This document shows, one piece after another, positions 1 to 12,849 of a stretch of DNA of 64,000 bases. The notes under the pieces were generated by a model. The model was not told the origin of the DNA, did not search any database, and was given only the letters and a program-made list of their open reading frames with translations. A program made the translations under genes and the position numbers. Position 1 is the first letter of the stretch; each line of letters starts with the position of its first letter. The DNA lies in assembly GCA_037974665.1 (NCBI GenBank), contig CM075775.1, forward strand, positions 29,393,732 through 29,457,731, written 5' to 3'. The stretch is from Ehretia macrophylla. Its lineage: Eukaryota > Streptophyta > Magnoliopsida > Boraginales > Ehretiaceae.

Positions 1-67
1 TTTTTTAGTTGATTTTTTTTTTTTTTTTTAACTCCCTTCAATATTTGCTCCTCAGCATATATATTTT

Positions 68-825
68 AGGGTGAATAGCTCTGGACCATCTTGTGGTCAA
101 GCAAAACTAGCTATAACCTTCATGTGGTCCAAAAAATATAGCTGGACTCCTCTATGGTCCACCCGTTGATGCACACCGCCCCCCTCCGTCAAATTTTCCG
201 TCAAAACTGACAAGATGTGTACCACACATAAATAAAATGCGATTTTAAATGATTTTAACGTATTTAATAATAAAATAATATTAGTAATTAAAAAAATTTA
301 ATTTTTTCTTTTTTCTTTACATTTTCACCTTTTTTTTTTATTTATTACTAAAAAAAAATCATCTTCTCCAACCCCCACTATCCCCACCCCCACCCACGCA
401 CCCACCCCCACCCCCACCCCCACCCCCACCTCCACCTCTACCCCTACCACCCCCACCCCCACCTCCACCTCTACCCCTACCCCTACCCCTTTACTGTCAT
501 CGGCACAGCACCAACAAGGGGGAGGGGGAGGGGGGCGGGGGGTGTTGGGGGAGGGGGTGGGTGGAGAAGGTGAATTGTTTTTTTTGTAATAAATAATAAA
601 ATAGGTGAAAATGAAAAGAAAAAAAAAAAAATTATTAATTATTAATTATTAATATTATTTTATTATTAAATACGTTAAAAATCATATTTTATTCGCGTGT
701 GATACACTTTCTGTCAGTTTTGATAGCAAATTTGATGGAGAAGGGCGGTGTGCATTAACGGGTGGACCCCAGGGGGGTCCGACTATATTTTTTTGACTAC
801 AGGGGGATACAGAGCTATTCACCCT
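68..825. mobile_element. Foldback DNA element with ~200-bp terminal inverted repeats
   Basis: The left end AGGGTGAATAGCTCTG reappears inverted at the right end (CTATTCACCCT at 815-825). Similarity continues inward for about 200 bp: the left arm has CCACCCGTTGATGCACACCG and the right arm CGGTGTGCATTAACGGGTGG. The centre is also complementary, with C-rich CACCCC runs at 370-490 facing G-rich GGGGGAGG runs at 518-565, so the whole element could fold on itself. It has no ORF, so it would be non-autonomous. The nine bases outside each end (atatatttt, ataatttat) agree at 6 of 9, which would suit a decayed Mutator-type duplication, but the superfamily is not proven. Confidence 0.75.
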
Positions 826-1822
826 ATAATTTATTATCAAAAAAATAAATAAGCATTTGCTTCATAGTATTTTCAGTTTTTAATTCTATTAATACTTTTT
901 ATTAACTTTCGTAAAATACAAAATTGTTCCTTCAAACAGTTCAGTTTGATAAAGAAAACAACTTAAATAGGGATTCTATTTTTGGGACAAATGGAGATTA
1001 ATCTATATTTTAAATTATTACGTAAAATAGCCTATATTTTAAAGAATGTGTATTTGCAACTTTCCAATAAAAGAAATAGAGACAAAAAGATATCAACGAC
1101 TTTATTATGCATATTTGGCACTTACTAACAAAAATTATGAATTAGCCCCTACTGCATGCCTACTTCCAAGTGATAGTTCCAAAATATTCTGTCCTCAACG
1201 TTAATGATTAAAATATTTCCAGATTAGCAAATAATACACTCACAATAATCTTAATCCCTAGAGGAGGAAAAAGAAGCTCTTCTTGCTAATTTTCAATTGA
1301 CTCTTGTTCATGTTGTTAACTCGAGTGGTTGAGTTGAATTTGGAAATATGGTTAAATAAATTTGAGATATTTTTTCATATTTTTCACATTTAGTTCTAGC
1401 TATTTCTGTACCTTTTTGTCAACTTGAACAACATATACAAATTCCCTTCACTCCTTTAATTTTTTTTATTACTAATGAAATATCTTTTACTACATCTGTC
1501 TTTTGTTGAATTTTTTTACGCCTCCACTGGCGAACATGTAACCTATAACACCTCCTTATGCCAAAAGTATTGTATATGTTCTTAATTAACTATGGATGCA
1601 GTTACACACATTTTTCTTTTTGGAGGGCATTAGTGGAGGTTGGAGGTAAACTGAATATGTCTAAAGCTAATGGTTGGAATTTTCAACTTTATCATGTCTT
1701 AAATTCAAATGTTCATCAGTCGAGTAGTCATTCTTTTTGCATTTTTGATATGCTATTAGGTCACGCATAGGGTAGATTTAGAATTTTGTTTTAAGACATG
1801 GCTAAAATAAATAATTTAACAC
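826..1822. other. AT-rich stretch with no supported gene
   Basis: No credible coding region, RNA gene or repeat structure is seen. The short open frame at 1558-1770 has no recognisable domain, no clear promoter and no splice context, and is probably chance. Confidence 0.5.
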
Positions 1823-1825
1823 TTA

Positions 1826-2508
1826 GGCTCCGTTTGTTTGCCGTAAAAATAACTTACTTGTGAAAAATATTTTCAGTAGAAAATATTTTATTGGAAAATA
1901 AAATATTTTTCTCCGTTTGTTTACCGTAAAATAACTTGTTTGTGGAAAATATTTTCAGTGGAAAATGTTTTCTTGGAAAATGTTTTCAGTGAAAAATATT
2001 TTCCTGAGCTCCGTTTGTTTGCCGTAAAATAACTTGTTAAAGGAAAATATTTTCCTGGAAAATAGAATACTGAAAAATATTTCTGGTGTTTGGATGTACA
2101 ATAAAAAATATTTTTCGACATGAGATTTATATAAAAAAAAATATACACATAAAATAGGGGTGGTTAAGTTCCGGAAAATATTTTCATCTCCCAAAGAAAT
2201 GAAAATATTTTCTCAAATTTTGAACTAACCGTCATTTTTGACCATAAAATATTTTTCAGTTGACCAATTTTCCGGTGTTACCAAATAGAGGAAAATCTCC
2301 AAAAAGTAGCCTACCATTTTTGACAGGAAAATGTTTTCCGGTTGACCAATTTTCCGGTGTTACCAAACACCGGAAAATCTTCAAAAAGTAGCCCACCATT
2401 TTTGACTGGAAAATGTTTTTCGGTTGACCAATTTTCCGGTGTTACCAAACACCGTAAAAGTAGGAAAATGTTTTCCAGAAAAATATTTTACGGCAAACAA
2501 ACGGAGCC
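1826..2508. mobile_element. PIF/Harbinger-like (Tourist-type) MITE
   Basis: The termini GGCTCCGTTTGTTTGCCGTA and its inverse TACGGCAAACAAACGGAGCC are near-perfect inverted repeats. They are flanked by TTA at 1823-1825 and 2509-2511, the 3-bp duplication typical of PIF/Harbinger insertions. The inside is built of short direct repeats: the terminal motif recurs near 1913 and 2012, and a motif beginning GTTGACCAATTTTCCGG recurs near 2254, 2342 and 2424. There is no transposase, so it is non-autonomous. The small open frames inside (minus, 1921-2194) are by-products of these repeats. Confidence 0.85.
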
Positions 2509-2768
2509 TTATATATAAATAATTTTTTTTAATGAGAATTAATTGACTTTTATATTAAAAATATCTTGAAAATAATCATATATAAAAAAGGGTTTGCAGT
2601 CCGTGAGAGTTGCAACACTTACTCACCTTTAATACATCCACTTGATCACCGTTAAGCTATCACAGTAGATCGTGAAATACACAATTACGAATTTCGGTGG
2701 GCACTAGCCACTTGCAAGATCAAAAAGGGCAAAAAGTGACGTGAGTCTTAGGACACCGGTGTGGTGTC

Positions 2769-5700
2769 TGTAACGCCCCGATCCCTCACGAGACCAGGAC
2801 TCCTATTTATCATGCTATTCTCACCCAATTCCAAACCCCAGGCATGAAATTTTAGGGAAAACAAACGGAATTTCCCCTATATATAAGACTATCTAGAAAC
2901 CTGCCAACAATCACATACAAGTCTTGGACCACAATCAACCATTCATACAACCTAGTTTACAAGATTCATAAAGCCAACTAGCTCCTTAAGACTATTCGAG
3001 CCTTGGAACCTAACAATATATCACACAAGCATACAAAATTAAACCCATTGAAATTCTATCTTTTTAATCCACTTATCATACTACTCTATATTAACAATCA
3101 AGCTTTCTTATAGTTTGTGTCCAACCAACTAATTAGTTTTCATCGTCCACGCAAGCATGCATTCAAAGCGGTAAAGCCTAACTTCAAATATTACATCCCA
3201 ACTACCAATAACACGAGCTTAAACTTTAAATTACAACACAAACTCCTTCAAGCCTAACAAATACATACAAGGCCAAGCTTCAAAGTAGATTATATAACAA
3301 CAACTTCATACAATTCACATGTAGGCATCCAACCTCAGCGCGATAGGCAACCCGCAACACGGCACTCAAGGTAGTTATTCTAACTGCCACTGTAACATAT
3401 TAAAATGAGGAATGAGTAACCTAAGTTACTCAGTGAGGGAGGTGATGCAGCATACCGGGGCGTGCAATATGATATGCAATCACATGAAGTCATATATAAC
3501 ATAAAACAACAAGATCAATAGTCAAGTAATTAACCACATTAAAAAGAATACGGTTTCACTTCAAGTCTTCTTTCTCGAACCACGAGCCACGAACTTTACG
3601 CAAGTGCTGGCAAACCTATACACCAACAAGTTGGGATACTCCGGATGTATCCCGATCCTTCGACCCTTTCTCCTGAGGTAGGTCCATGCCCAGCAGGTGA
3701 ACCACGCCTCTGGGGTAGTGGAGTATGCCTCAGCGAGAAGGGAATAGGCACCATGGTAGTCGAGGGAACACTGCAAGCCCGACGTCGCCCGTGTTTCTCG
3801 ACACTACCATGTCCGAAAAGGTTGCCCAACCCGAAATTCGATCACAATAATTCAAGCAATGGCAATATATTTCAAGAATCACATAAATGAGGGACAACAA
3901 AATAGGTTGCTCTCGCACGTAGTTTACAATAAATAAGCCATATAACAATATAAATAAAAGACAAGTGTATATTTAGTCTATTCATATCAAAGTACACGTA
4001 ATTATAAACAATTATATTGAACAATACAATTCATGAGCAGTAAAACAAATTAAGATGCACAAAAGAATGTAACTCCCTCACCTTGGATTAGACTAATTAT
4101 GTAAGAGAATCGCTTAGATTCACTCCAAATCTCCTTGAATTAGCTCAAATGTGCAACCTTAGCCTACTCATATAAATATAACACTTAGCCTTTAAACTAG
4201 CATAACACAATGCAAGTAAAACATTACTTAGCATGTACATGAAGTAAACAGTCCAAGTAAGAAGCAATTTAACTAGAATTTATAATATAAACAACCTAGA
4301 ATCAATTACAGTTCAACTGATACGAGATCTTCGTGGTTAACTTATCTAGCATTCTGACAAGTTTACTTCACGAGAATATGCTTTATCATCCATTTTGCAA
4401 TTAACCTTGCATATAGGGTTCAAGAGCTTTGAGTACATTCTCTCAAATATCTTTATTAGCCTTTCTAAGTGTGCACCAAATAACATTATACCTTGACAAA
4501 ACTCACAATTTAATTATTTAGCAACAACAATGGACTATACAAATAACAAATTAATGAAAACAGTCTATGTTTTCTAGCATAAGCTAACTTGAGCAAATCT
4601 GTAACCTAATCTATTGATCTCCAAATCCTCTGATTTTGACATAGAAAGAAATCACTTCAAGTGTAGTTAATTTTAGCCTCAAGCAGAACTCAATTCCAAT
4701 CTAAATTCCACAAGTTAGGACCTTACTCGTGCAACTGCGCAAACTGCCCTGCTTCAGCGAATTTCCAGACACATTTCTAAAATTGCTAAATCGGATGATC
4801 AAAACGTTTGAATTAGCCTAAGTCTTAGAAATCAACATTTTCTCTAAACTACCTAATCTAGCTTCTGTAAAAATTTTGTTAAGTTTAGAGCATGTTTACT
4901 ATGTAAAAATGGCTCTAGAACTCATGGGCAGTAGGCTGTCCAAATATTTGCTCATTTTGCATACTACACTTTCAGCTACTTTTTGCCATTACTTAACATT
5001 TACACTTCATTGAAGGCTTTAAACAAATATCTAGTCTACAATTTTGTTCATAGATATCAAATCAACAACTACTTGTGAAACTAACAAAGCATGCACAAAT
5101 ATAGCAATATAATCAAAATAAAATACATATAAGATGATTCCCTCACCTTCAAAGACTAAAACATACAAAATGCAAAGGCCTAGGTTGATTCTTCCTTTCT
5201 TTAACCAAGCTTTTCTTCTCCTAATTAACTGCGCATCAAGGTTACCAAACCATATTTTAATCATACTACATTCCTAGTTAAGCCAAAAGACACCTAATAA
5301 GATTATAAAACCCTGTTTTAGAAACAAAAGTTCGGGAAGGCCCCAAGCGAGTTTTAACTACAACTATACTATCCGAACCCCAATTTCGCGTAACGAAAGC
5401 ACCAATAGTGCTTCCATACCCCAAGAATATCCAAATCATAGCCCAAATGTGCCCAGATTGTACAACGAGAAAAGTCATCTTTTTAAAGTCGACTAATTAC
5501 GCAATTTAGCTCGGTTTCGGTTGATTCAACTTCACATGTCTTTTCAACTAGCTTCACTAGGGCCTAGAGCATCTATTTGAAGTCTCAATTCAAGCTAATT
5601 AACAAATTATATCAAAAACCTTAAATTTTCGGATTTTACTATTCATTACACTATTCACCTTCTCCTACAACTTTGATTCTCAAAAATCAAACCATTACAA

Positions 5701-6424
5701 TTGCAACCAAGCTCCAAAAGAGAGTTCCATAGGCTTCAAAGATCATATAACAAGCATTTATAACAAGCAAAATAGCTAAATTCGACAAGACAAGAAATTC
5801 AATATATATGCATCAACTTTAAAATTATGAACTATGCAATTCTCTCACAATATTGAAGATGAAGACAAGTTGTAGATGCCTCCTAATGCTCCAATCTCCT
5901 CCTAGACCAAGCCAAGAGCTCAACTCCAAGGTTTGATGAAGAAATTCTCCTCCTATGCCATTTTCGGATTTGGTACAGTGTTTTCAACTTTTCTCCTCAT
6001 TTTTTTTTGTTTTGGCTCTTATTATGTTATATAAATAATAGACTAAGGAAATAATGGGTTGAGTTAGTAAATTGGTCTAATTAAACATATTTAAGGGTTT
6101 AATAAAAGTCCAAAGTCTAGCTAATTCACTAGAAGTTCAAATAAAAATTCTACAAAAAGTTACTATTCTTTCGTAACAATATTTATTCAGGACGAAAACT
6201 ATTTTCTAAATGCACACTCCCAATATTAAATACAAAAAAATAATATTTTTTACATTCCTCCTACATGATATGTGATAGGAGAAAAATACAATTTCAGAAA
6301 AATTAAACAGTAAATTTTCCTTATGAATAGTGCCTTATGCTAAAAATTAAATAAATGCACATTTATGTTCAAATAAGACATTCAACATTTTAAATTGAAT
6401 ATGAAGAGGTTCTCGGTCGTCACA
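2769..6424 (-). mobile_element. Solo LTR A of a long-LTR Ty3/gypsy family
   Basis: On the minus strand the block starts TGTGACGACCGAGAACC and ends GGGATCGGGGCGTTACA, the termini shared with copies B, C, D and E. GTGTC flanks it on both sides (2764-2768 and 6425-6429), an exact 5-bp target duplication. There is no internal domain or second LTR, so it is a solo LTR of 3656 bp, the usual product of recombination between the two LTRs of one element. The GC-richer core common to the family lies at about 3600-3835 and yields short open frames on both strands that are not genes. The family's 12-base palindrome is altered here by one base (GGTTGCCCAACC at 3820-3831). Confidence 0.92.
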
Positions 6425-6429
6425 GTGTC

Positions 6430-7382
6430 AGCCGAAGACACTCTGACTCTCAAGTCAATGTTTGTAGGAGAATGTATGAACAGGATGAAAAATATAAGAT
6501 AGTTAGGGGAGACTACCGTAGTAGGAGCGGTCGGATGCACGGAGTTCGTTTTAATATTTTTGAATTATAGCAGTGAGTTTTGAACTTTACACTTGGATAG
6601 TTTTAATGTTTTTAAATTATAGCAGTGAGTTTTGAACTCAAAACTTTTTGGTACCTAGTGTTTGATCTATGTTAAGTTAACACCTTATCTAAAAATTTAA
6701 GCTGTTAGAAATAAAATTATTATATTATTCATTATTTTTAACAATCACTAAACTTCCTTGAGTTTCCACTTGTATAGTTGGTAGTTTTACTTACCATTTG
6801 CGGGTGGAGGGACATTTAACTCAGGGGGTGCATGATTGCCCCTCATTGGTATATTACTTTACTTTCTTGTTTTCCACTTCTCTCCAAACTCTAAAAGGCA
6901 CACCAGCAATTAAGCAAACCTCAATTATCCAGCTCCTTCATTTCACACTCATGCACTGCTTCAGACTCATGAGGGTTTTTTGTTTATTTATTAAAGATAA
7001 ATATTTGTTAATGATCTTGTGAATCAGCTGCACTAGTGTTTGTAATTTTGTATTATTGTATATGGTCTCATCCCTCAAATCTTTGCCTATGTTGTTGACT
7101 TGGCTATTTAGAAATTTCTACAAGCTCAAAGTATTGTAGAATTGTAAGATTCAATTTTGCATTTGTGTTAAGTTTTATCTTTTATCAATTATTGTGATAA
7201 TTAGTTATCATTAATTTTTTTTTGTTGTACTTTACTTTATCACCAATAAAATTTCTATGTAATTTCAGCCTGTAATTTAATTTATGTAAAAATTAAAAAT
7301 TGGTTTGGTTCATAACTGTTTTAGTCTATGTATTACTATTTACAAAAAATACAACAGCGTGAAATTAAGTCTCTTTTCCTTT
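6430..7382. other. Non-coding stretch with a short direct repeat
   Basis: No gene is supported. A segment of about 38 bases containing ATAGCAGTGAGTTTTGAACT occurs twice, near 6549 and 6601. The remainder is AT-rich sequence without structure that I can name. Confidence 0.45.
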
Positions 7383-7387
7383 ATGTT

Positions 7388-7808
7388 TGTTATATCGCGC
7401 AAAATATAACTAAGTCAAATGCGGAAGCGTACCTTTACCGAACCAAAAACTTGTTTACTTGTTGCTATGGCTTTGTAAATATACTCTTGTTCTTGAGTTG
7501 AATTCGTCCTTCAAATGATAGACTACCAGAGCCTACCAATGTTTCACACAACACAACCTATTGTTATTTCTCTCTCACTTTATCAAGTGAATGTTTGAGA
7601 CAAAATTGATGGATGCAAATGGAGCCTTTGGGGGGTATTTATAAGTGGGGGAATTCTGCAGAGAGTTACCTCTTGTGTCCCTTCATTCAAATGGACACAA
7701 CTTTTGGAAGCAATGCACCACTTGGGATGAGATACAACTATTAAAGAAGAGGCATATAAACATGCCTATTCACCAAGTAATGTGGCTGCAATATTCCGTT
7801 TGCCAACA
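7388..7808 (-). repeat. 3' LTR of the outer copia element
   Basis: This is 421 bp long and matches 19316-19736 with scattered substitutions, for example CGCGCAAAATATAAC here against TGCGCAAAATATAAC there. Its inner edge is followed by the complement of a purine tract (TCTCCCACT at 7809-7817). Confidence 0.93.
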
Positions 7809-8101
7809 TCTCCCACTCAGACACATTTGGCGTAAAGATTCTAATTCCCTCATACTTACTGATACTGCTCATTTACCAAGGTTGTGTTGCGTGCGACCGA
7901 CGAGCATATAAGTCACCAAGGTGAGAATTGGGAGTATCATATTAAGTCTCCATCTAACTAACATGATAACATCCCTTCTACAAAACAAAAGACACTTAAC
8001 TCGTCTGTGCCCCAGACATATTTAGTCACATTAGATCAAACATTTATAATCCCTCATAAGTTAAAAACTCAAAACATGTTTGATCTCTCTATGGTACCGC
8101 G

Positions 8102-8702
8102 TGTAAGAATATAACCAATTTTCCAGAAATGTCTTAACAACAATCAAGTAGAAAGACAACACTACTCGTTATAACAATTCAATATAACACTTACAAGATA
8201 ATTGTTCAACCGTACGCTCTCAAGATTAGAGCTTCAATGGCTTGTGGACTTACAAGAAGAATACAAGAAAGAAAGACTAACTTAGGATTGCGTTTGGAGT
8301 TGTGTTGTGGATGAATATGATGAACTAATGCATACCTATTTATAGAATTCAGCTAGCCCGTCATAGGAGACTTCCTATCAAACATTTTCCATCTTGGTTG
8401 GCTTTACCAACCATGTTCAAAGTATTGACCACCCATATTTATCACATGGGTGGCTACAATTGACCACATGGGTGGCTAGCATCCAAGTTAGCTTCTAGGA
8501 AGTTTCCTTTGGTCAAATTGGCTAACTTTAGCATTGCATCCTCCCAACATCATCTTAGGTAATTCCAAATTTCCAAACTTCTTTCTTGTAGCCATCGCGA
8601 TCTCTTTTGACCTCATCGACGTTTAAGTCGGAATCGTTAATTTATGCTGTCATATAATTAAGGATATTATTATGAAGAGGTGGATATTGACATATATCAA
8701 CA
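8102..8702 (-). repeat. 3' LTR of the inner copia element
   Basis: This pairs with 12850-13451. It contains a self-complementary stretch (TTGGTTGGCTTTACCAACCA) and the direct repeat CACATGGGTGGCTA. It is followed by the C run that represents the polypurine tract. Confidence 0.93.
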
Positions 8703-8742
8703 TCCCCCCCCCCCCCCCCCCTCAATGTTCACCTCATGTTGA

Positions 8743-9453
8743 CTAAGCTATTGGGCCAACACCTAATGTTTGAAGATGCTTGCTCAATTGGACGCTCCCT
8801 AATGCTTTAGTGAAGATATCTGCACAATTATCTTCTGTAGGGCAGTACTCCATGTAGATTTCACCTTCTTCGATCAGTTCCCTCACATAGTGATACTGAA
8901 TCTCTATGTGTTTTGTTCTAGCATGAAATACCAGATTCTTTGACATGGCTATACAACTCTGACTGTCACATTTCAACATTGTTGCTTCCTCTATTGGAAT
9001 GCCAATATCAGTCATGATGCATCATAGCCAAACAGCTTCACAGGATGTTACACAAGCAGCCTTGTATTCTGCCTCCGTTGATGAAAGTGCAACGGTGGGT
9101 TGCTTCTTACTAGCCCATGAGATGACTCCACCACCAAATATGAATATGTAACCTGTAACAGATTTTCTTGAGTCAATATCATCAGCCCAGTCTGAGTCAC
9201 AGTACCCAGATAAAGTATCTCCAGACTTGTATGATATCCCATACTCCAATGTGCCTTTGAGATATTTGAGGATCCGCATCCCTGCTTGCCAGTGACTTTG
9301 TTTCGGTTTATTTGAAAACTGATTGAGAACTCCCACAGCATAACTAATATCAGGTCTTGTGTTACAAAGGAAGATTAAACTTCCCACCAACCTTCTATAG
9401 AGCTTGTTATCAACTTGTTCTAAAGGATCATCAATTGATAACTTTGTATTCAC
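8743..9453 (-). pseudogene. Inner copia RNase H
   Basis: From 9453, CDSDWADDIDSRKSVTGY, VALSSTEAEYKAA and CEAVWL are the copia RNase H motifs, with acidic residues in CDSDW and TEAEY. After a stop at 9022 the frame continues from 9015 with LKCDSQSCIAMSKN, ARTKHIEIQYHYVRE and a terminus ending at 8743. The C-run polypurine tract follows within 40 bases. Confidence 0.9.
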
Positions 9454-10415
9454 TTACATCGGGGTGACAACTGGTTTGCACTCGGACATACCAAATGCTG
9501 TTAGGAGTTCACGAACATATCGTTGTTGCGAGATAAAGATAGTATGAGGTTTTTGCCATACATCGATTCCCAAGCAATAATGAAGAAGACCAAGATTTGT
9601 CATTTCAAATTCTTGGCTCAACTATTCTTGCGTCTTTTGAATATTATTTTCATGGTCACCAGTGATTACAAGATCATCCACATATAGGACTACAATTACC
9701 TTCTTTCCTTGTTCCCTTAGAACATACAAGTTGACATTTGATTTGCTTCTACAGAAACCATGCTACAAGAAGAAAGAGTCTATACGTTTGTACCAAGCTC
9801 GTGGTGCTTGCTTTAACCCATATAAAGCCTTTTTCAATTTGTAGACTTTTTCTTCTTCACCTGGTATTTGAAAGCCAGGGGGTTGTGCAACGTAGACTTC
9901 TTCTTCAAGTTGCCCATTAAGAAAAGCTGACTTGACATCCATTTGATGTACAATCCATCCATAATGCGCCGCAGCTGCAACAACTAGCCTGATTGTTGAC
10001 ATTTTTGCTGTTGGAACAAAGGTTTCATATACATCGAAACCTTCGACTTGCAAAAATCCTTGTGCTACAAGGCGTGCCTTGTATTTTTCAAGACTTCCAT
10101 ATGCCTTGTACTTCACTTTCCAGATCCATTTGGTGCCGATGATTTTTCTTTTCGGTGGCTTTTCAACGATCTTCCAAGTATCATTTTTCATGATACTATC
10201 ATACTCGGCTTGCATAGTTGCTCTCCAATTTGGAAATGACATGGCTTCCTCCACAGTTACCGGTTCTTTTACTGTCTTGATGATTTGGGTCATCAAAGCC
10301 ATGTTTACTAGCTGTTGTCCTGATATGTTCTGCTCCTCTATTCTCTTTGATCATCTTAGTCTACAGGACGTGGAGTATTATCAGTAATTTCTGGATTTCT
10401 TCTATCAAAGAGCTG
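9454..10415 (-). pseudogene. Inner copia reverse transcriptase (broken)
   Basis: The frame 10302-9763 contains KARLVAQGFLQVEGFDVYET, HQMDVKSAFLNGQLEEEVYV and KALYGLKQAPRAWYKRI, all conserved copia reverse transcriptase blocks. After a stop at 9763 the active-site phrase VVLYVDDLVITGDHENN is read at about 9690-9650. A further stop precedes VNTKLSIDD at 9453. The polymerase motif is therefore intact but the frame is not. Confidence 0.9.
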
Positions 10416-11912
10416 TTAGAACCACTTCGGTTGTGGCTTCCTTGTGGGTACAACAGGTTGGTCTTCAGTCTCCTCATTATTAGAGACTTCTTCATTGTTC
10501 AATGGTCGTTGTTCAAGCACTTGGTGGATTACTTCATCGGTTGATGATGAAATGGCAGGACCGCTATCCTCCATTGAGTGTGGTCTTTCATTAAACACCA
10601 CATCTCGGCTTATGATCACCTTCTTGGCCTCTACATCATAGAGTCTATATGCTTTAGACTTTTCACTATATCCCAAGAAAATGCCTTTCTTGCTCTTGTC
10701 ATCCAATTTCTTTCTATTTTCATTTGGGACGTGTACAAAACACTCACATCCAAATTTTCTTAAATGAGACACAGAAGGTTTCGTACCATAATAAGCCTCA
10801 TTAGGAGTCTTATCGTTGAGTGCCCTGGTTGAGCACCAATTGAGGATGTATACCGCTGTGTTGACTGCTTCAGCCCAGAATGTGTCAGGTAGGCCAGCAC
10901 CTTTCAACATGCATCGAGCCATTTCTACAATTGTTCGATTTCTTCGTTCCACACCTCTATTTTGTTGTGGTGTGTATGGAGCAGTCAATTAGTGCTTAAT
11001 CCCAAGCTTGTTGCAGTAGTTGGTGAACTCTGTAGAACAGAATTCCCCCCCACGATCGGTACGAAGTTTCTTCAACTGAGTTGTGTTCTCATTTGTCATA
11101 AGTTTGTACCACACTTTAAACTTTTCAAGAGCATCAACCTTGTCCTGAAGGAAGTACACCCACATCTTCCTACTATAATCGTCGACTAACAGTATAAAGT
11201 AGGAAGATCCTCCCAACGCCGTCGTAGTCATTTTTCCGCAGAGGTCAGCATGTACCAACTCTAAAGGAGCCTTTGACCGGTTATGACTCTCTTTGGGAAA
11301 TGACTGTCTATGTTGCTTGCCCAGCATACAAGCTTTACATGGTTCTTCAACTTCTTCAATTGAAGGCAAGTCGGCCACCATCTTCTTCTTTTGCATTTCC
11401 TTTAACACAGGATAGGAAATGTGCCCGAACCTTTCATGCCAAAGTTGACTTGTTTTGACATCCATAACAGAAGAAAGAGAGCTGATTTCGTAAAAGTTAT
11501 TTTTGCGAATACCTTTACTTACTATATTTTGATCCTTGTCAAGAATCAAAGCTTCCGTCTTCTTGAACCGCACTTCTAGATCATTATCTGTAATTGCAGC
11601 TACAGATAGCAAATTTCTGGTGATCTGGGGTATAAAGAGTACGTTGGACAGCTTCTTGCTCCTTCCATCTTTAGACATGAGCAAGATGGTTACAGTGCCC
11701 TCAATAGGACACCTAGCATTATTCCCAACGACAACATTCATTTGTTCTTGTTGAGGTTTTATGGAGTCATATAACTCCTTCTTGCTGGTCATGTGTCGGG
11801 AAGCTCCACTATCTAACACCCATGCACTTGTTTGATGTACATGTGTGCTAGTACACATTTCTTTCGATACATCTGTTACAGTAAACAGATGCACTTCTAT
11901 TTCAGCCGTATT
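10416..11912 (-). pseudogene. Inner copia protease and integrase (one internal stop)
   Basis: The frame opens with SAWVLDSGASRHMTSKKELY, which holds the protease DSGA triad. The integrase zinc region follows as LWHERFGHISYP and CKACMLGKQHR. Core acidic residues are seen in LVDDYSRKMW, RTDRGGEF and, after the stop, RGVERRNRT. The frame is cut by a single TAA at 10989 immediately after LGIKH, then continues in the same frame from 10988 to 10416, so one base change accounts for the break. The C-terminal part (LGYSEKSKAYRLYD) is the usual integrase tail. No copia lineage is assigned. Confidence 0.92.
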
Positions 11913-11930
11913 GGCAGATTCTTTATTTTT

Positions 11931-12790
11931 TCAATTTGGCTTTAAAGTTCCGTTCTTCTCGTCATGGATTCGTTTCCTGCAATCTTTGACAGCATGGCCT
12001 TTTTTATTGTAGTAGTAGAATGATCCAGAGAACGTCTTCTTCTTTCCTTTCTTCTTTTCTTCTTGGCTACTCCTTGCTTTGGCTACAAAGGCAGAGTCAA
12101 GTTGATTTTCTCTACTTTTTAGCCTTATCTCTTCCTCCATCAACATGGCAGTGAATTCTTCAAACGTCAAAGGAGAAATGCGAACTTGTGTATTGAGTGC
12201 TGTCACAAGGCCATCAAATTTTAGAGGCAACACTCTAATGCACCTTCGAGCTATTTCCTCAGTTGATTTGGAAATACCAACTGCAGCCATTTGATCATGT
12301 AGGTTTTTCATCTTATTGATAAATGACTCAGCTGCTTCATCTTCACTTAATCTCTCAGCAGCTAATTGATTCTCCAAGTTCTGATGCGAGTCTGATTCCT
12401 TATTTCATACTGATTTCTCAGTATGTTCCAAGCTTCAGTTGTCTTGGTTGTGTGTTGAATTTGAGTAAGGATGGAATCCTGAACACTTGTTACAATTGCA
12501 CAAAGTGCATCAGCATTTCGTCTCCTCCATTCTTTGACAAGCTGAGGATTTGGAGGTGTGACCTTTTTTGTGTCATCTTCAGCACGGACTGCAACTGGTT
12601 CTGCATCTGTGCCTAACACTGTATCAAGGAGTTCGTAGGAGTCCAGAACTGTAGTGATTTTGAACTTCCACAAAAGATAGTTTGTGCCATCAAGTTTTCC
12701 TTCTGTGAAGGTAGAGGGACGGATATGAATTGTCAGTACTAAACCGGAACTAGAACTGGTAGAAGAAGAACTAACACCTTGAGTAGTCAT
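11931..12790 (-). pseudogene. gag: Inner copia gag (one frameshift)
   Basis: The start at 12790 gives a serine-rich head, then LDGTNYLLWKFKITTVLDSY, the characteristic W-containing motif of copia gag. One frameshift near 12365-12377 moves the reading to ENQLAAERLSEDEAAESFIN. The zinc knuckle near 12005 reads SFYYYNKKGHAVKDC, so the first two cysteine ligands are gone while H and the last C remain. A stop at 11931 separates gag from the protease, in the same frame. Gag would package the element's RNA; this copy would not be expected to do so. Confidence 0.9.
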
Positions 12791-12849
12791 AGTTGTTGAG
12801 CTTTACTAGACAAGATTGTTGTTAAGAGCTCCTTAAACTCTTGATACTA

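Noticed and set aside
3561..3948. Overlapping open frames on both strands within LTR A, with peptide similarity to frames in other LTRs
   Set aside because: The similarity follows conserved LTR DNA. The frame shifts between copies and there is no start, domain or codon pattern that is kept in all.
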